NCBI GenBank assembly: GCA_030220185.1
Contig: JASPKZ010007285.1
Location: forward strand, 677,001 to 741,000
Source of the DNA: Diploptera punctata
Taxonomy: Eukaryota > Arthropoda > Insecta > Blattodea > Blaberidae
DNA length: 64,000 nt
Direction of reading: 5' to 3'
The position numbers were made by a program, and so were the translations under genes. Below the pieces are notes generated by a model. The model worked only from the letters and a program-made list of their open reading frames with translations. It did not search any database and was not told the origin of the DNA. The first letter of the stretch is position 1. Every line of letters starts with the position of its first letter. This document shows, one piece after another, positions 20,820-31,285 of the stretch.

Positions 20820-21505
20820 GCATAGTCATTTATATATATATATATTTTTTTTAATTATATTAATTATTAAGATTGGTTGGAGAAAAAACTAAATGATGAG
20901 AAAAATTCTCAATGAATAAAATAATAAAAAATGAACACATTTGTCATAAAGGCATTTCAAAATAACTGATTCAATTCACTGTAATCGACTTATCAATATG
21001 AAAGAAATATAGGCTGATGTTTTCAGAGCGTGTAGTAGAGAACTGTGTGCTGTGTAGAGTAGCGTATAGTTTGCAGGGGACCGATTTACGTGCCGATACA
21101 ACATGGCGCTCTCCCACACCCCTCGCATTGCACCATAAAGTTTGACGCTCTTACCCAGTGTTTATGGCTTTTCACATAAAAAGCTAGAGAGGAGAGATTT
21201 AGAAGGCAGTGCCATCAGCTCGCTCTGCTAATTATACCAACTTAACAACAAAAATTCATTAACGCCATTTAATTCCAATGTTCTCTTTACTTTGACGAAA
21301 TCACCTAGATTATCTTTATTGCCGGATTTATCTTGCATATTTATCATTCTTTTCATTCTACCTCATTTTTTGTATGACTTTTACCGATCCCGTATATTTA
21401 ACAACATGGCTGCTTTCAACAGGTCTAAACTACGTCACACAGCTATACTAAATCATCAGTAAGTCTAATTATGGCTACATATATCTAATTTACAGAATAA
21501 TATTT
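20820..21505. other. No feature recognised
   Basis: Non-coding. A GC-richer stretch at 21020-21220 has no partner in the window. Confidence 0.45.
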
Positions 21506-21515
21506 TTCTTTTGGA

Positions 21516-21577
21516 CTTACTCACTGGCACTATCGAACCCGTAGGTTCATGGCCGCGCGGACACAAGCTCTCCATAC
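21516..21577 (-). mobile_element. LINE family A, 3' end of a chimeric copy
   Basis: ACTCACTGGCACTATCGAAC and GTTCATGGCCGCGCGGAC are the reverse complement of the family A end. At 21577 the sequence switches to the block at 21578-21792 instead of the rest of family A. Confidence 0.85.
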
Positions 21578-21792
21578 CCCAGATGAACCCATGTCCGCAT
21601 TTCTTGACGGTTGTATTTTTTACGGTGAAAGATCGTCACTCTTCGCCGAAGGTACTTTTTTCGTCTGGCTTGTCACCTTCGACCAGTCCGGCATGGGTAA
21701 CCCTATCGGCAGCAATGCTACCGCCGGCATAGCTCTCAGGATCATTTAAGCACGCAAGCCACTCCACCACAACAAGGTAAAGATACCATGGA
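21578..21792 (-). mobile_element. LINE-associated 5' block fused to the family A 3' end
   Basis: The minus strand contains a frame with DRVTHAGLVEGDKPDEK, a stop, then FTVKNTTVKKCGHGFIW, joined to the family A tail. The distal part repeats at 1-114 and the middle resembles 17734-17838. This may be an internally deleted LINE keeping only both ends, or a separate repeat. The family is not identified. Confidence 0.6.
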
Positions 21793-21807
21793 TTATAAAT
21801 TATAATT

Positions 21808-22378
21808 ACTGGCAGGTAACACTGGTCAACATGATTTTTTGTCTCATGAGTACCAATAGTTGTACTTAATGCAGTTTTTATCGTGTTTTCAAATATGTAT
21901 TCGGAATTTCTCCATTGCCCACAGTTTTTTTATTTTAGTTTCAATTAATTGATTTAAATAATTATTTTTTTTAATAAACGGTTTTTCGTCCATTTATTAT
22001 CTTAGTGCAGTGAGCGATGAGCACGGGGAACACTTTCATCAGGAGATTTCAGCTCTGGAAAAGAGATATCAAGGCAAATGGAATCTTAATATGCTGGCCG
22101 ATTATTGTTGAACCATCAGGAGGGATGCTCCACAGGCGAAATATAGCAGAAAATCGTCATTTATTACTTTCTAGGTGAGTCCAAATGTTCGAATATTGTG
22201 TAGTTACGAATGTAGAAAATATGAAAGTGTTTGAAATTATAAATGCCTGTCTCTCGGAAACCTTGCGTTATGGAGAAAAACATATATCATATTTGAATTC
22301 AGGGGGGAAAAATACTATCAAAATCACATATTTTTCTTTCTGAGACAAAAAAAAGTTAATTTTTGTTGCTCAGTGTAA
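21808..22378 (+). mobile_element. Unclassified DNA transposon (family K), full-length non-autonomous copy
   Basis: The left end AACACTGGTCAACATGATTT and the right end (complement) ACACTGAGCAACAAAAATTA are inverted relatives; inside both lies a TTTTTTGTCTCA-type stretch. About 570 bp; the minus copy at 52274-52822 matches throughout. No intact transposase frame. The family is unknown to me. Confidence 0.7.
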
Positions 22379-22384
22379 TTAAAA

Positions 22385-22690
22385 CCTCCGTGGTTTAGTG
22401 GTTATTTTCCATGCCTGAAGTCCTGAGTTCCTTGCCTTTGATCTTCAGGGTCGTGTGTTCAAACCTGGTTATGGTCTACAACAGTTTTTACCATAAAAAA
22501 CAAGGGACAAATTCCAAGAGGGACATTAAGTCATGTTCCCGACTCTCAAGATTTTTGGCTTCGTAAAACAACCTCAATTCTAAATTAGAGACTCTGACTA
22601 AATTTTAATATTTTTTCCCATCCAAGTAGTAACTTGATTGTCTGCAAGATGTCTCTTTATGGCGATGAGGTAAAGACTACTAGTTGACAT
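22385..22690 (+). mobile_element. SINE2-like, diverged tRNA-derived SINE
   Basis: A head with A-box-like TGGTTTAGTGGTTATTTTCC and B-box-like GTGTTCAAACC, and a body that parallels SINE2 (GACTCTCAAGATTTTTGGCT versus SINE2 GAGTCTGAAGATTTTCAGGC). Confidence 0.7.
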
Positions 22691-22695
22691 ATACA

Positions 22696-23227
22696 GGGTG
22701 AACGGTAATTACACCCACAAACTTCAGGGACTGATTGCTGACTGGAAATGAAGGAAAAAAGGTCCTATAAACATGTGTCCGGAAATAAACTATGTGCGTG
22801 CAACGAAAACAAATCGCCCCGGCACAGTTAATAGCATAATTGCATCCACATCACAACAGATGTTCGACGTGGCCTCCATGGGATGCAATGCACGCGCTCG
22901 CATGTGCCTCACACTTTCGCATGTTGCAACCTCTCTCCGAATAGCGTCACAGGTGACGTGGACACGCTGTTGAAGGGTAAGCACACCAGGAAATGGTTCA
23001 GAATACAAAACACTTTTCAGATGCTCCCAGAGGTAAAAATCCAGGGGTTTAAGTCAGATAATCTAGCAGGTCATGCAACAGGACCGAGAGAATAATGTCA
23101 TTCGTCAGCGCCATCTACCGTGGCAACGATGCATTTATGGACACTTATTCATAGGACATTTTTTCCTCCATATCCAGTCAGGAATCAGTCCCTGCAGTTT
23201 GTCGGTGTAATTAATACTCACCGTGTA
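22696..23227 (-). mobile_element. Tc1/mariner-type element, internally deleted, both ends present
   Basis: The ends CAGGGTGA and TCACCGTG lie between TATA/TA flanks. Inverted repeats extend about 75 bp, including AATTACACC, CAAACT and GGGACTGATT. The minus frame reads LKPLDFYLWEHLKSVLYSEP, then TLQQRVHVTCDAIRREVA, the C-terminal part of a DDE/D transposase of the IS630/Tc1/mariner group. The N-terminal and catalytic core are absent. The 72-codon frame at 22790-23008 is part of it. Confidence 0.8.
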
Positions 23228-23261
23228 TAGGTAAATAACCGTATCTAATCAACTGTGGTCG

Positions 23262-23625
23262 ACCGAAGTGGTGTAATGATTATGTTCGTTTCCTGTAGTT
23301 CCTTGGGACGCGGGTAGAAACACGGCCGGAAACAATGCATTTTTAGGATGTAAAAAATCCAAGAATAAAGTCCTCCGGGAGGGACTTTAACCCGTGGGTC
23401 CCGAGTCCTAAGATTTTCAGGCTCGATGAAGAAACTTAAACCTGAAAAAAAGAGACCTCTAAGCAATATTTACCGAACCTCTTCATTTGAGTAACACATT
23501 ACTGCCTACTAGATGTCTCATTGAGTCGATATGCTGACCCCATGCCACTCATTGACATGTGTAGGGAAATAAATATCACTAAATTAACTTGGTCTAGAAA
23601 CTCCTAACGAAGGAGAGGCTGTGGC
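23262..23625 (+). mobile_element. SINE2, near full length
   Basis: A degraded tRNA-like head, then the SINE2 body: TCCTCCGGGAGGGACTTTAA, CCGTGGGTCCCGAG, GAAACTTAAACCTG, GAGACCTCTAAGCAA, and the 3' part TGACATGTGTAGGGAAATAA with CTTGGTCTAG. Relatives are at 27085, 34990 and 35945. Confidence 0.8.
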
Positions 23626-23724
23626 TATACTGAAAGGGCTGTAAAGCCAACAAATAAATATATAATGAAATCACAATACAAAGCAATGACCTTCAAAAGG
23701 ACAAACCCAATTAGAATTAAAATA

Positions 23725-24215
23725 GTCTTCTTCTTCTTCACTTCACGGGCTAGGCAAATTGCCTGTTCCGCCTCACAGTTCTTCTGTCCATCTTTTGACT
23801 GGCCTTCCTTGAACCTCTTGGCTTGTAGTTGAATGCTGCTCTTGGTAATCTTGTTACATTCATTCTTTCCACATGTGTAAACCATTTCTCTCTATATTCT
23901 CTGATTTTCTCATCCAATGGATATATATTTAACTCTGTTCTTATATATTCATTCCTTATCCGATCCAATCTTTTGCAGCCTTTTTTTTTTCTTCTAAGGA
24001 AGTTCATTTCTGCGCTTTGTATTCTACTTTGCAATTTTTTGGTCATTACCCAAGTTTCGCTCCCATACAGTAATGCAGGAACTTGCCAATGTTTTATAAA
24101 ACTTCAATCTAATATCTCTTCTTGTTTTATTCTGTAATGTTTTAAGTATAGTTCCGCATATCATTTGAAATTTCGACAGTTTTATATGTATGTCTCTTTC
24201 AGTTTTTGTGTTTAT
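23725..24215 (-). mobile_element. LINE family B, 3' half
   Basis: The minus frame (24046-23750) carries SRIQSAEMNFLRRKKKGCKR, RIRNEYIRTELNIY and WFTHVERMNVTRLPRAAFNY, then GSRKASQKMDRRTVRRN. The upstream part to 24215 continues with frameshifts. The 3' end has a (GAA)n tail (TTCTTCTTCTTC at 23728). RT C-terminus only. Confidence 0.85.
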
Positions 24216-24239
24216 AGTAAATTAAAATAGTAATAAATA

Positions 24240-24414
24240 TAATCACAAATAGGAATGAGATGCACAAACAAATTAAACATAGGCTCAATTCTGGAAATGC
24301 GTGCTATTATGCATTGCAGAGACTCTTGACGTCTCAACTCCTTTCAAAAAAACGTTAAACTGAAATTATATAAAACTATTGTTCTACCAGTTGTATTATA
24401 TGGGTGCGAAACAT
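24240..24414 (+). mobile_element. LINE family A, middle fragment
   Basis: Follows family A from NRNEMHKQIKHRLNSGNA through KLKLYKTIVLPVVLYGCET, then ends abruptly at 24414. Confidence 0.8.
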
Positions 24415-24600
24415 CTCAAGATATGTCAAGAGGATGATATATGATATAATTACTAAGAAGATTTTGTTGTGGAAAATAGATGGGAAAAGAAGAAAGGGAA
24501 GACTAAAGAAGGTTGTATGGACGGTGTGAGAGTGAACTGGGACTTACAGATGAGGATGTTCAGGACCGATACAACTGGAGAAGGTGAATTTCTTGAGGTG
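24415..24600 (+). mobile_element. LINE remnant of another family, C-terminus
   Basis: Reads RYVKRMIYDIITKK, GKRRKGRLKK, then WTDGVRVNWDLQ-like residues in a shifted frame: a LINE C-terminal tail joined directly to the family A fragment. Confidence 0.6.
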
Positions 24601-24985
24601 ATGGAAAATCATTTTGTATAAATTCGGATATAAAAAAAAATGATTGTAGCCCAGGTGAAATAGTTGTTAACATTATAGCCTCCAGTGCCGATATTCGGGG
24701 ATTTATACTCTAGGGCAGCGGTTCCCAACATTTTTCGACTCGCGAACTCCTTCCACAACGTTCTGAGTTGGGTGAACCACTGACTTTTAAATATACATAC
24801 AATAGACATGCATAAAATTTAATTGCAAACAAAATGTTTAATAACCTTAAATTAACTTAACCCTTAATGCTTAAAACCTATTCAAGGATTCGCGGAAAAT
24901 CTTAATTTATTGCTGAAATTATGTGATAAATTCCAGACATTACACATATGTAACAAGGGGCATTACAGAGTTAATTTAATTTTAA
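24601..24985. other. No feature recognised
   Basis: Non-coding. The stretch 24710-24790 (ACATTTTTCGACTCGCGAAC) resembles a dispersed repeat in style but has no clear partner here. Confidence 0.4.

Positions 24986-25039
<54 letters not shown>
24986..25039 (-). repeat. (TAA)n at the 3' end of a family D LINE
   Basis: About 18 units directly adjoining the 3' end of the minus-strand LINE. Confidence 0.9.
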
Positions 25040-25550
25040 CATTCATCCGGTATCATGACAGCTGCCGCCGTCTTCCGCAAACCAAACGCCATTCCTCTCT
25101 GTCCATCCACTGATCTTCCTACAATCCTCTGATATTCATAGCTGCTTGTACCCCTTCTATCCAAGTTTCTTCGGTCTTCCTCTCTTTCGCATTTCTATTG
25201 GGATCCAATCCATAACAATTTTAGACAATCTTTGCTCTGGCATTCTTTTGACATGGCCATACCATTGTAATCTCTTCTTTTCTATAATGTCTACGATGTC
25301 TGGCTCCTCTTGTACACCCATAATTTCCCTTATTTCTTTATTTCGTATTCTATTAATTCTAGATTTTCCAGCTGATCTTCTTAAAACATCCATTTATGTT
25401 CTTAAAATTATTTTCATTTCCCTGGTAAGAATTTGTCAGACTTCTGCACCATATGTTAAAATGCTCTGAATTATGGTTTGATATATTTGTAATGTTCTAT
25501 TTTTTTACATATTTTTGCTCCACCAAACAGAGTTTAAAGCATTTAATAAT
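25040..25550 (-). mobile_element. LINE family D, 3' part
   Basis: The minus frame 25393-25157 reads MDVLRRSAGKSRINRIRNKE, IREIMGVQEEPDIVDIIEKK and WYGHVKRMPEQRLSKIVMDW, closely matching 53190-53830. Frameshifts lie upstream (LTYGAEVWQ region) and downstream. Ends at a (TAA)n tail. Confidence 0.85.
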
Positions 25551-25577
25551 ATAATAAAATAATAATAATAATAATAA

Positions 25578-25889
25578 TAAAGTAAAAGTAAAGTGATCCC
25601 ACAACAGGCCTCAGGAGACCCTTGGGGTAGTAGGAGGTTAAGGCTCCCACTTTTTCTAGACAATCGGCACTTGATGTCAGCCGGGTTGTCAGCCCTCCGT
25701 GACGGCCGCCTTTAGCCCCAGAACAGGCGTCTGGTACTCATTTCCGTTAGAGGCTGAGTCGACCCCAGGGCCATAGTGCCGCCAGAAGGTTTGGGTCCGT
25801 TTAAAAATCCTGACCCCAACGGGACTTGAACCCTCGACCCTCCGGCTTGTAGCTCAGTGCCTTAACCACTACGCTACGGCGTGCCCCTT
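25578..25889 (-). mobile_element. SINE3, tRNA-derived
   Basis: The complement of the right end reads as a tRNA-like head with A-box-like AGCGTAGTGGTTAAGGCAC and B-box GGTTCAAGTCCC. The GC-rich body (about 220 bp) ends with AAAGTAAAAGTAAAGTGATC on the plus strand. Distinct from SINE1 and SINE2. Confidence 0.75.
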
Positions 25890-25909
25890 AATAATAATAA
25901 TAATATTAA

Positions 25910-25956
<47 letters not shown>
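25890..25956. repeat. (AAT)n/(ATT)n self-complementary microsatellite
   Basis: AAT units change to ATT units near 25908, next to the SINE3 head. Confidence 0.9.
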
Positions 25957-25957
<1 letters not shown>

Positions 25958-27084
25958 GTCGCAGAAATTAAGGAAAAATTAATAGGCTTAACCTCGGAAC
26001 TCGCCATTACGGAAAAGTTTCGACGGACCCCTTGAAATAAGGGGGTTCGCGAAACACAGGTTGGGAAACGATGCTCAAGGGGATAATGGATTTTTAAAGA
26101 CTTACTTCGGAAGGGAAGATAAGAATGATTGAAATCATATTTACATACCGCACTCTACTGTACATGCAAGATCTATGTATTGGCTGTTATTACACTCTCG
26201 CTTGGAAATAAGCCTGGGTATAGCGTGAAAGCAATAATTTGAAATGCCTAAGTCTTGTTTATGAGTATTGTAACGTATAGCTTGATTTCATTTACTCAGC
26301 GTTCAATATTAACTAGGACACAATCCCCTGCAGTTATGTCAACGGCATAAATTTATGCGTGGATTAAGCCAATATGTACCTCCATCATAACTCATTATTT
26401 GTGACGCATAAATACTTTTACTAGTTTTAAAAAGTTAAAATCAGTATATGTATAACGCGGCCAAGCAAATCTAGCACCTAATTTATAGCGGAACTGTTGC
26501 ACGTGAGATAATTTTAAATAGAACTTGCTACAGCCTCATTCACTTAACCGTTAAATTCGTAATGGATACATCAGTTGGTTTAGTTAATTTAATATTTTAA
26601 ATAAATCAGAAGAAAACGAAGAAAAAGAAACCACTTAAATGTGTGTCTAATTATACAATATACATAATAATAACAGTTATATAAGATTCCGTTTTCAGTG
26701 CGGTCCGCCACATTCAAATATCAAAAATAGAAGACATTTGTGTTTTGCCAATTGAAGGGTTAAGATTAGTTCCTAGAAAGTAGAGATGTCATCCAGGAAA
26801 GTAGTTACTCGCTTTAAGAATTTAAAACCTCTATGTATAACATGACCAAGCTAAACCATCACCTTGTGTCTGGAAGATAATTTTAAATAAAATCCAACTA
26901 AGTAGTTCCAAACGTGCAGAATTAAATTAATAAATTTCGCTGCTTCACACCTCGGAATATCAGCACAGCAATTCGAAATCTGGCCATGAGAAGACTAATA
27001 AATCTTCCGTTTATACATTAAAATTTCGCTCAATGGAATCCAGTTTCAGGTTTCAGGTTCTTTTCCTGTCGTAAATTTTCGCGT
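25957..27084. other. No feature recognised
   Basis: AT-rich non-coding sequence; no repeat partner, RNA motif or convincing frame. Confidence 0.45.
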
Positions 27085-27285
27085 AAGAATTAAATCCTTA
27101 AACCTGAACAAAGAGGCCTCTAAGCAAATTTGCCGACCTTGATCATCCTAGAAATACCTTAGTTGTCTGCTAGATGTGTCATTGGGTCGGTACGTCAACC
27201 GCATACAATTCATGACATCTGTAGAGAAACAAGTGTAACTAAATTCACTTGGTCTAGTAACTTCTTACATAGGAGAAGCTAAGGT
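27085..27285 (+). mobile_element. SINE2, 3' part without head
   Basis: Begins in the body (TTAAATCCTTAAACCTGAAC, GAGGCCTCTAAGCAAATTT) and runs to the 3' domain (GACATCTGTAGAGAAACAAG, CTTGGTCTAG). Confidence 0.75.
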
Positions 27286-27492
27286 CAAACACTGGTTTTT
27301 TTGTGTCATTGTAAATAAGATAACATAAAACACAGTAAAAATAAAATTAATACTAGTAACAATACTAAAAACAATAATATTATCAATAATAATAACAGAA
27401 CAATTAGAACTGTATCAATATTAATAATAACGTTAATAACAACACGTATTAACTTTAGGCTTGTATTAACAACAATGAACATAATTTATACA

Positions 27493-27546
<54 letters not shown>

Positions 27547-28060
27547 TAATTTTAAAGTTACCATAAACATTTTAGTAACAGCACATACATATTTTTCTAT
27601 CACCTAGAATGTAGTAGGGAAAGTTAGGAAATAAGATTTGGTACGGGAAATTTGGGATGGAATTGCAAAGCGGCGGGAGCAGGTGCACGCAGCGTACTGT
27701 AGGCATTAAGCTAAACTCCGTTACAATACGATATTGAATATTTAAACACGTGTTCCTACAAAGTGAACTGGGTTTCTGTGTGCCACATAATTACACCAAT
27801 AATTTCACCTACACACATCGAAAAAAAAAACTCATAGTTACAGAGTGATTTTAAAAATCAAGTAAATGTACAGAGTGAATCGTTTCTTAATAAAGATGAA
27901 ATTCCTTCCTAAACACGATTATCAGCGAATGGTTAATGAGACCATTGTACATTACGTCAGAAGGAAGGGGTTAAAGTAATTTTCTATACCTTCTGGTTTA
28001 ATTATTATTCCAGAGTAACTACTTTACATTGTTATATTTCACTCCAAATGTAAAAAAAAA
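27286..28060. other. AT-rich non-coding; (TAA)n at 27495-27544
   Basis: Apart from the 16-unit TAA run and scattered AATAAT words, nothing recognisable. Confidence 0.45.

Positions 28061-28092
<32 letters not shown>
28061..28092. repeat. (ATT)n microsatellite
   Basis: About 10 units at the 3' end of the minus-strand LINE that follows. Confidence 0.9.
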
Positions 28093-28094
<2 letters not shown>

Positions 28095-28095
<1 letters not shown>

Positions 28096-28408
28096 TCTTC
28101 TTCTTCACGGTTTAGGCCTATTTACTAGCCTGCTCCGGCTCCAAATTGCTGCTCTTTCCATCTTTCCTTGGTCTTTCCAAGCGTCTTCTTCCTCGTGGTG
28201 AATAGTTGTATGCTGCTTTTGGTATTCTATTCTCAGTCATCCTTGCCAAGTGTTCTTTCCAGCTTGTTCTGTATTTTTGAGTTTAATTCCTCTATTTTTA
28301 GCTATTGTCTTATTTCTGTGTTGTGTTTTTGTCTGTTCTTTGATATCCTGCAATTGGTCTGAGGAATCTCATTTCAGCAGCTTGTATTCTGGCAGATTGT
28401 TGTGTTGT
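28095..28408 (-). mobile_element. LINE family B, C-terminal fragment
   Basis: Close relative of 49121-49720: in minus orientation it encodes the IQAAEMRFLRP, NTEIRQ, WKEHLARM and NRIPKAAYNY regions. A few indels break the frame. Bounded on both sides by TAA/ATT tracts. Confidence 0.8.
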
Positions 28409-28413
28409 CAATA

Positions 28414-28439
<26 letters not shown>

Positions 28440-28444
<5 letters not shown>

Positions 28445-28560
28445 TGCCTGCAGAAAGAAGAAGACCAGGAAGTCCACTCAAAAGACTTATGGATGGTGTT
28501 TCTTTTGAGGCCGAAACAGGTCAACAAATGGCGTAAATTCGTGAATGTACTATGACGTGA
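28440..28560 (+). mobile_element. LINE family F, end-only remnant
   Basis: CTGCAGAAAGAAGAAGACC, then CACTCAAAAGACTTATGG and GAGGCCGAAACAGGTCAAC: the last about 30 codons of family F and its stop. Confidence 0.8.
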
Positions 28561-28695
28561 TGACTTTATTCTGAAATACTCATAACATTCATTAGTCCCT
28601 TAACTCCATCAGATTAAATAAACTATTATTAATATTAATTAAATAAAAATAAAACGTAGTTTTATTTGATTTTCATATTTATTATATAATTTAGT

Positions 28696-28728
28696 GACAG
28701 CTGTTTCGGTACACTGTACCTTCTTCAG
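28696..28728 (-). ncRNA. Hammerhead-ribozyme-like motif, left arm
   Basis: Reverse complement of the motif at 29165-29197: CTGAAGA, a 5-bp hairpin GGTAC/GTACC, GAAA and CAGCTGTC. Same caveats as the right copy. Confidence 0.4.
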
Positions 28729-29164
28729 ACATGTTAACAAATTATGAATTGTGTTCCAACTGATCTAAGCAACAATACAACAATGTTTATTTAAATTTTT
28801 TAATTTAACAAAGGGGATTCATTCAAATAAAGTTGAGAAATTGACAGTTTTTTACTACTTTTAAATTTATTAATTTCTACAGCCTCCAAAAATCTAACTT
28901 CTTACCCTTATCACAAATATGTAAAATTTCAAAATTTGGATCGAAACAATGATTAAATTGGAAATTTTACATATTTGTGATAAGGGTAAGAAGTTAGATC
29001 TTTTGGAGGCTGTATAAATTAATAAATTTAAAAGTAGTAAAAAACTGTTAAATTCTCAACTTGATTTGAATGAATCCTCTTTGTTAAATTAAAAAAATTA
29101 AATAAATATTGTTGTATTGTTGCTTAGATCAGTTGGAACACAATCCATAATTTTGTTAACATGT

Positions 29165-29197
29165 CTGAAGAAGGTACAGTGTACCGAAACAGCTGTC
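29165..29197 (+). ncRNA. Hammerhead-ribozyme-like motif, right arm
   Basis: The core CTGAAGA is followed by helix II GGTAC-AGT-GTACC, then GAAA, then C-AGCT-G and TC, matching the CUGANGA ... GAAA ... UH order. Penelope-like elements are known to carry minimal type I hammerheads in their terminal repeats. Weak points: one extra A before helix II, a one-pair stem III, and only two evident pairs in stem I. Activity is uncertain. Confidence 0.45.
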
Positions 29198-29259
29198 ACT
29201 AAATTATATAATAAATATGAAAATCAAATAAAACTACGTTTTATTTTTATTTAATTAAT

Positions 29260-29814
29260 AAATATGGATTTTCATCAAGTAAACACCAACTCAATTGATT
29301 ATTATTAATATTATTAATAATGGAGGGGTATTTTGTAGCAGGACGACCCACAGCAGTGACAGAAAGCATGTTGAGGTGGTGTACACCCCTGCTTGTAATA
29401 CGTCACGACTTGTAAACAGTGTTCCCAACCCTCAGAAGCAAGTGTTTGATAACATAGGAACAGCCAGATATTGAACTGACATATCTAAACAGTGAACTGG
29501 GGTATTTTCTTCACTCTCGTGAAAGAGAGACGTCCTAATATTCCTGCGACAGATTTCCTTCACAAAGTCACAACTGCAGGGCCTAGAGGCTCTCCTTTCA
29601 CTTTATACTACCTTCTTCACTTCTTAGAAATCGACAAACATCTGACAGAAATAACACTTTTCAATAACGCTCCTTACACCATATCAAGACTGCGTGTGTG
29701 TGTGTGTTTGTATGGATAGGGATAGAAGTAGAGAGGCAAAACAGATCGAAAACGGTTTCTGGTATATATTCCGAATACCTGTTTAAAGTGCAGTAAAATC
29801 TACTTATTCGCGGG
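29260..29814. other. No feature recognised
   Basis: Mixed-composition non-coding sequence with a short (TG)n at about 29693-29708. The 75-codon frame 29492-29719 has no recognisable domain. Confidence 0.45.
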
Positions 29815-29815
29815 G

Positions 29816-29881
<66 letters not shown>
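29815..29881 (-). repeat. (TAA)n tail of a family J LINE
   Basis: About 22 units directly next to the 3'-end block of the minus-strand LINE. Confidence 0.9.
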
Positions 29882-29884
<3 letters not shown>

Positions 29885-30461
29885 TTTATTTTAGCTGGCA
29901 GAGTTAAGGCCATAAGGCCTTCTCTTCCACTCAACCAGCGAATAGTAAAATTATACAAAACTTACGTACATATTACAATTATAAGATATTATTAAAATAC
30001 AGACTAAACAAAATACAATGATGATGTTATCTAATACTAGCTAATACTAACAAAAACATAGAATATAATAAAATTAAGATGATATAAAATAAAGTAAGTA
30101 GCTTCCTAGATGACTATTAATGGAATGCTCTACATAGTTGTTATGCAGTTAATGTTTTCATTGTGTTGAACTTAAGATATCAGTTAATTTGGATTTAAAT
30201 AATGATAGCGATTGACAGTCCCTGACATGACTGGGAAGTGAGTTCCATGCTCTAGTCATAGATATTGTGTAAGATTCAGAGTACAGACAGGTCCTGTGTT
30301 GTGGTATCAAAAGTAAAGAAGAGTCTTGTGATCTTGTTCCTAAATTGTGATGAGCCGATAAGTTTTGAAAACGTGTTGTTAAATAAGTTGGTAAATATGT
30401 GTGCAGAATTTGGAATAGTAAGGTATGTCAATGTAAAGTTCTTCTGTCATTTAGGCGTAGC
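29882..30461 (-). mobile_element. CR1/L2-like LINE (family J), C-terminus and 3' UTR
   Basis: The left side has CTGGCAGAGTTAAGGCCATA with the AAGGCCATAAGGCCTT palindrome, then AT-rich 3' UTR. The right side on the minus strand encodes MTRAWNSLPSHVRDCQSLSL and FKSKLTDIL. 5'-truncated; bounded by (TAA)n on both sides. Confidence 0.85.
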
Positions 30462-30462
30462 C

Positions 30463-30523
<61 letters not shown>

Positions 30524-30528
30524 TAATA

Positions 30529-30582
<54 letters not shown>

Positions 30583-30604
30583 TAATATTATTAATAATAA
30601 TAAT
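30462..30604. repeat. (AAT)n compound microsatellite
   Basis: About 140 bases of AAT units with small phase shifts, the longest TAA tract in the window. Confidence 0.97.
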
Positions 30605-30762
30605 ACCATGTTTAGGCTTTCCTCTGGTTGTGGAATTGTATATTCGCCTAACTTCGAACTTTCCTCAGGTGCTGATTTGAATAATTAAGTTGATGAGAAG
30701 AAATAATTTCATTTTAAAACATTTTAAATTTATAAATCACTTTCAACACATAATTTCACATT

Positions 30763-31285
30763 TTGCTTGACAATCTTCAATTTGCGTCCACCCCATGTGG
30801 AGCCTACAAGCAGAGAAGGACGATAGTTTTAGGTCCACAAGTCATAGGTGAAGCATTTAGACTCAGAAGTAAAAAGGAAATAAAAATGTATACAGACATT
30901 CATAGTGATATTAGAAAACGAAGGTTAACATTTTATGGTCATATTAAACGAATTAATTCAAATAGGCTTACAAAACAGATAATGGAATTCTACGAAAACA
31001 GAAGTAAAGCTCCAGTGGATACTATGAAGTGGATTGATGAAGTCAAAAAGGACTTAAAATTGGCAGGAATTACTAAAGAAGATATCCCAAAAAGAGATAT
31101 ATTTAGAATTAAGGTGAATAAGTGGCAAGTTGACCAAGAGGACAAACCGAAGAAAAAAACTGGAACAACTTGGACAGATGACAGAAAACAAGCTCATAGC
31201 AAAAGAATGAAAGACATTTGGGCTCAAAGGAAACGCCTCTAAGTACTTTGTGTAGTCCTACATGGGCTCATCCGCAATCACAAAA
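30763..31285 (+). mobile_element. LINE family G, intact C-terminal frame of 159 codons
   Basis: An open frame from 30763 to 31242 ends in a natural stop: LRSKKEIKMYTDIHSDIRKR, FYGHIKRINSNRLTKQIMEF, RDIFRIKVNKWQVDQEDKPK and SKRMKDIWAQRKRL. This is the C-terminal domain of a LINE RT protein, with no catalytic core. The Met at the start is not a true start because the protein is 5'-truncated. The 3' UTR includes AGTCCTACATGGGCTCATCC. A tail-only copy is at 59280-59368. Confidence 0.85.

Larger units (their letters stand above)
28634..29259. mobile_element. Penelope-like element ends as a head-to-head inverted dimer
   Basis: Two arms of about 297 bp (28634-28930 and 28961-29259) are inverted copies with few mismatches around a 30-bp spacer. 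Reading outward, each arm encodes LEILHICDKGKKLDLLEAV, then KLLNSQLDLNES, which I recognise as the C-terminal end of a Penelope-like element GIY-YIG endonuclease domain (catalytic N-terminal part absent). An AT-rich terminal region with a hammerhead-like motif follows. Each arm is 5'-truncated at the centre. Confidence 0.75.
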
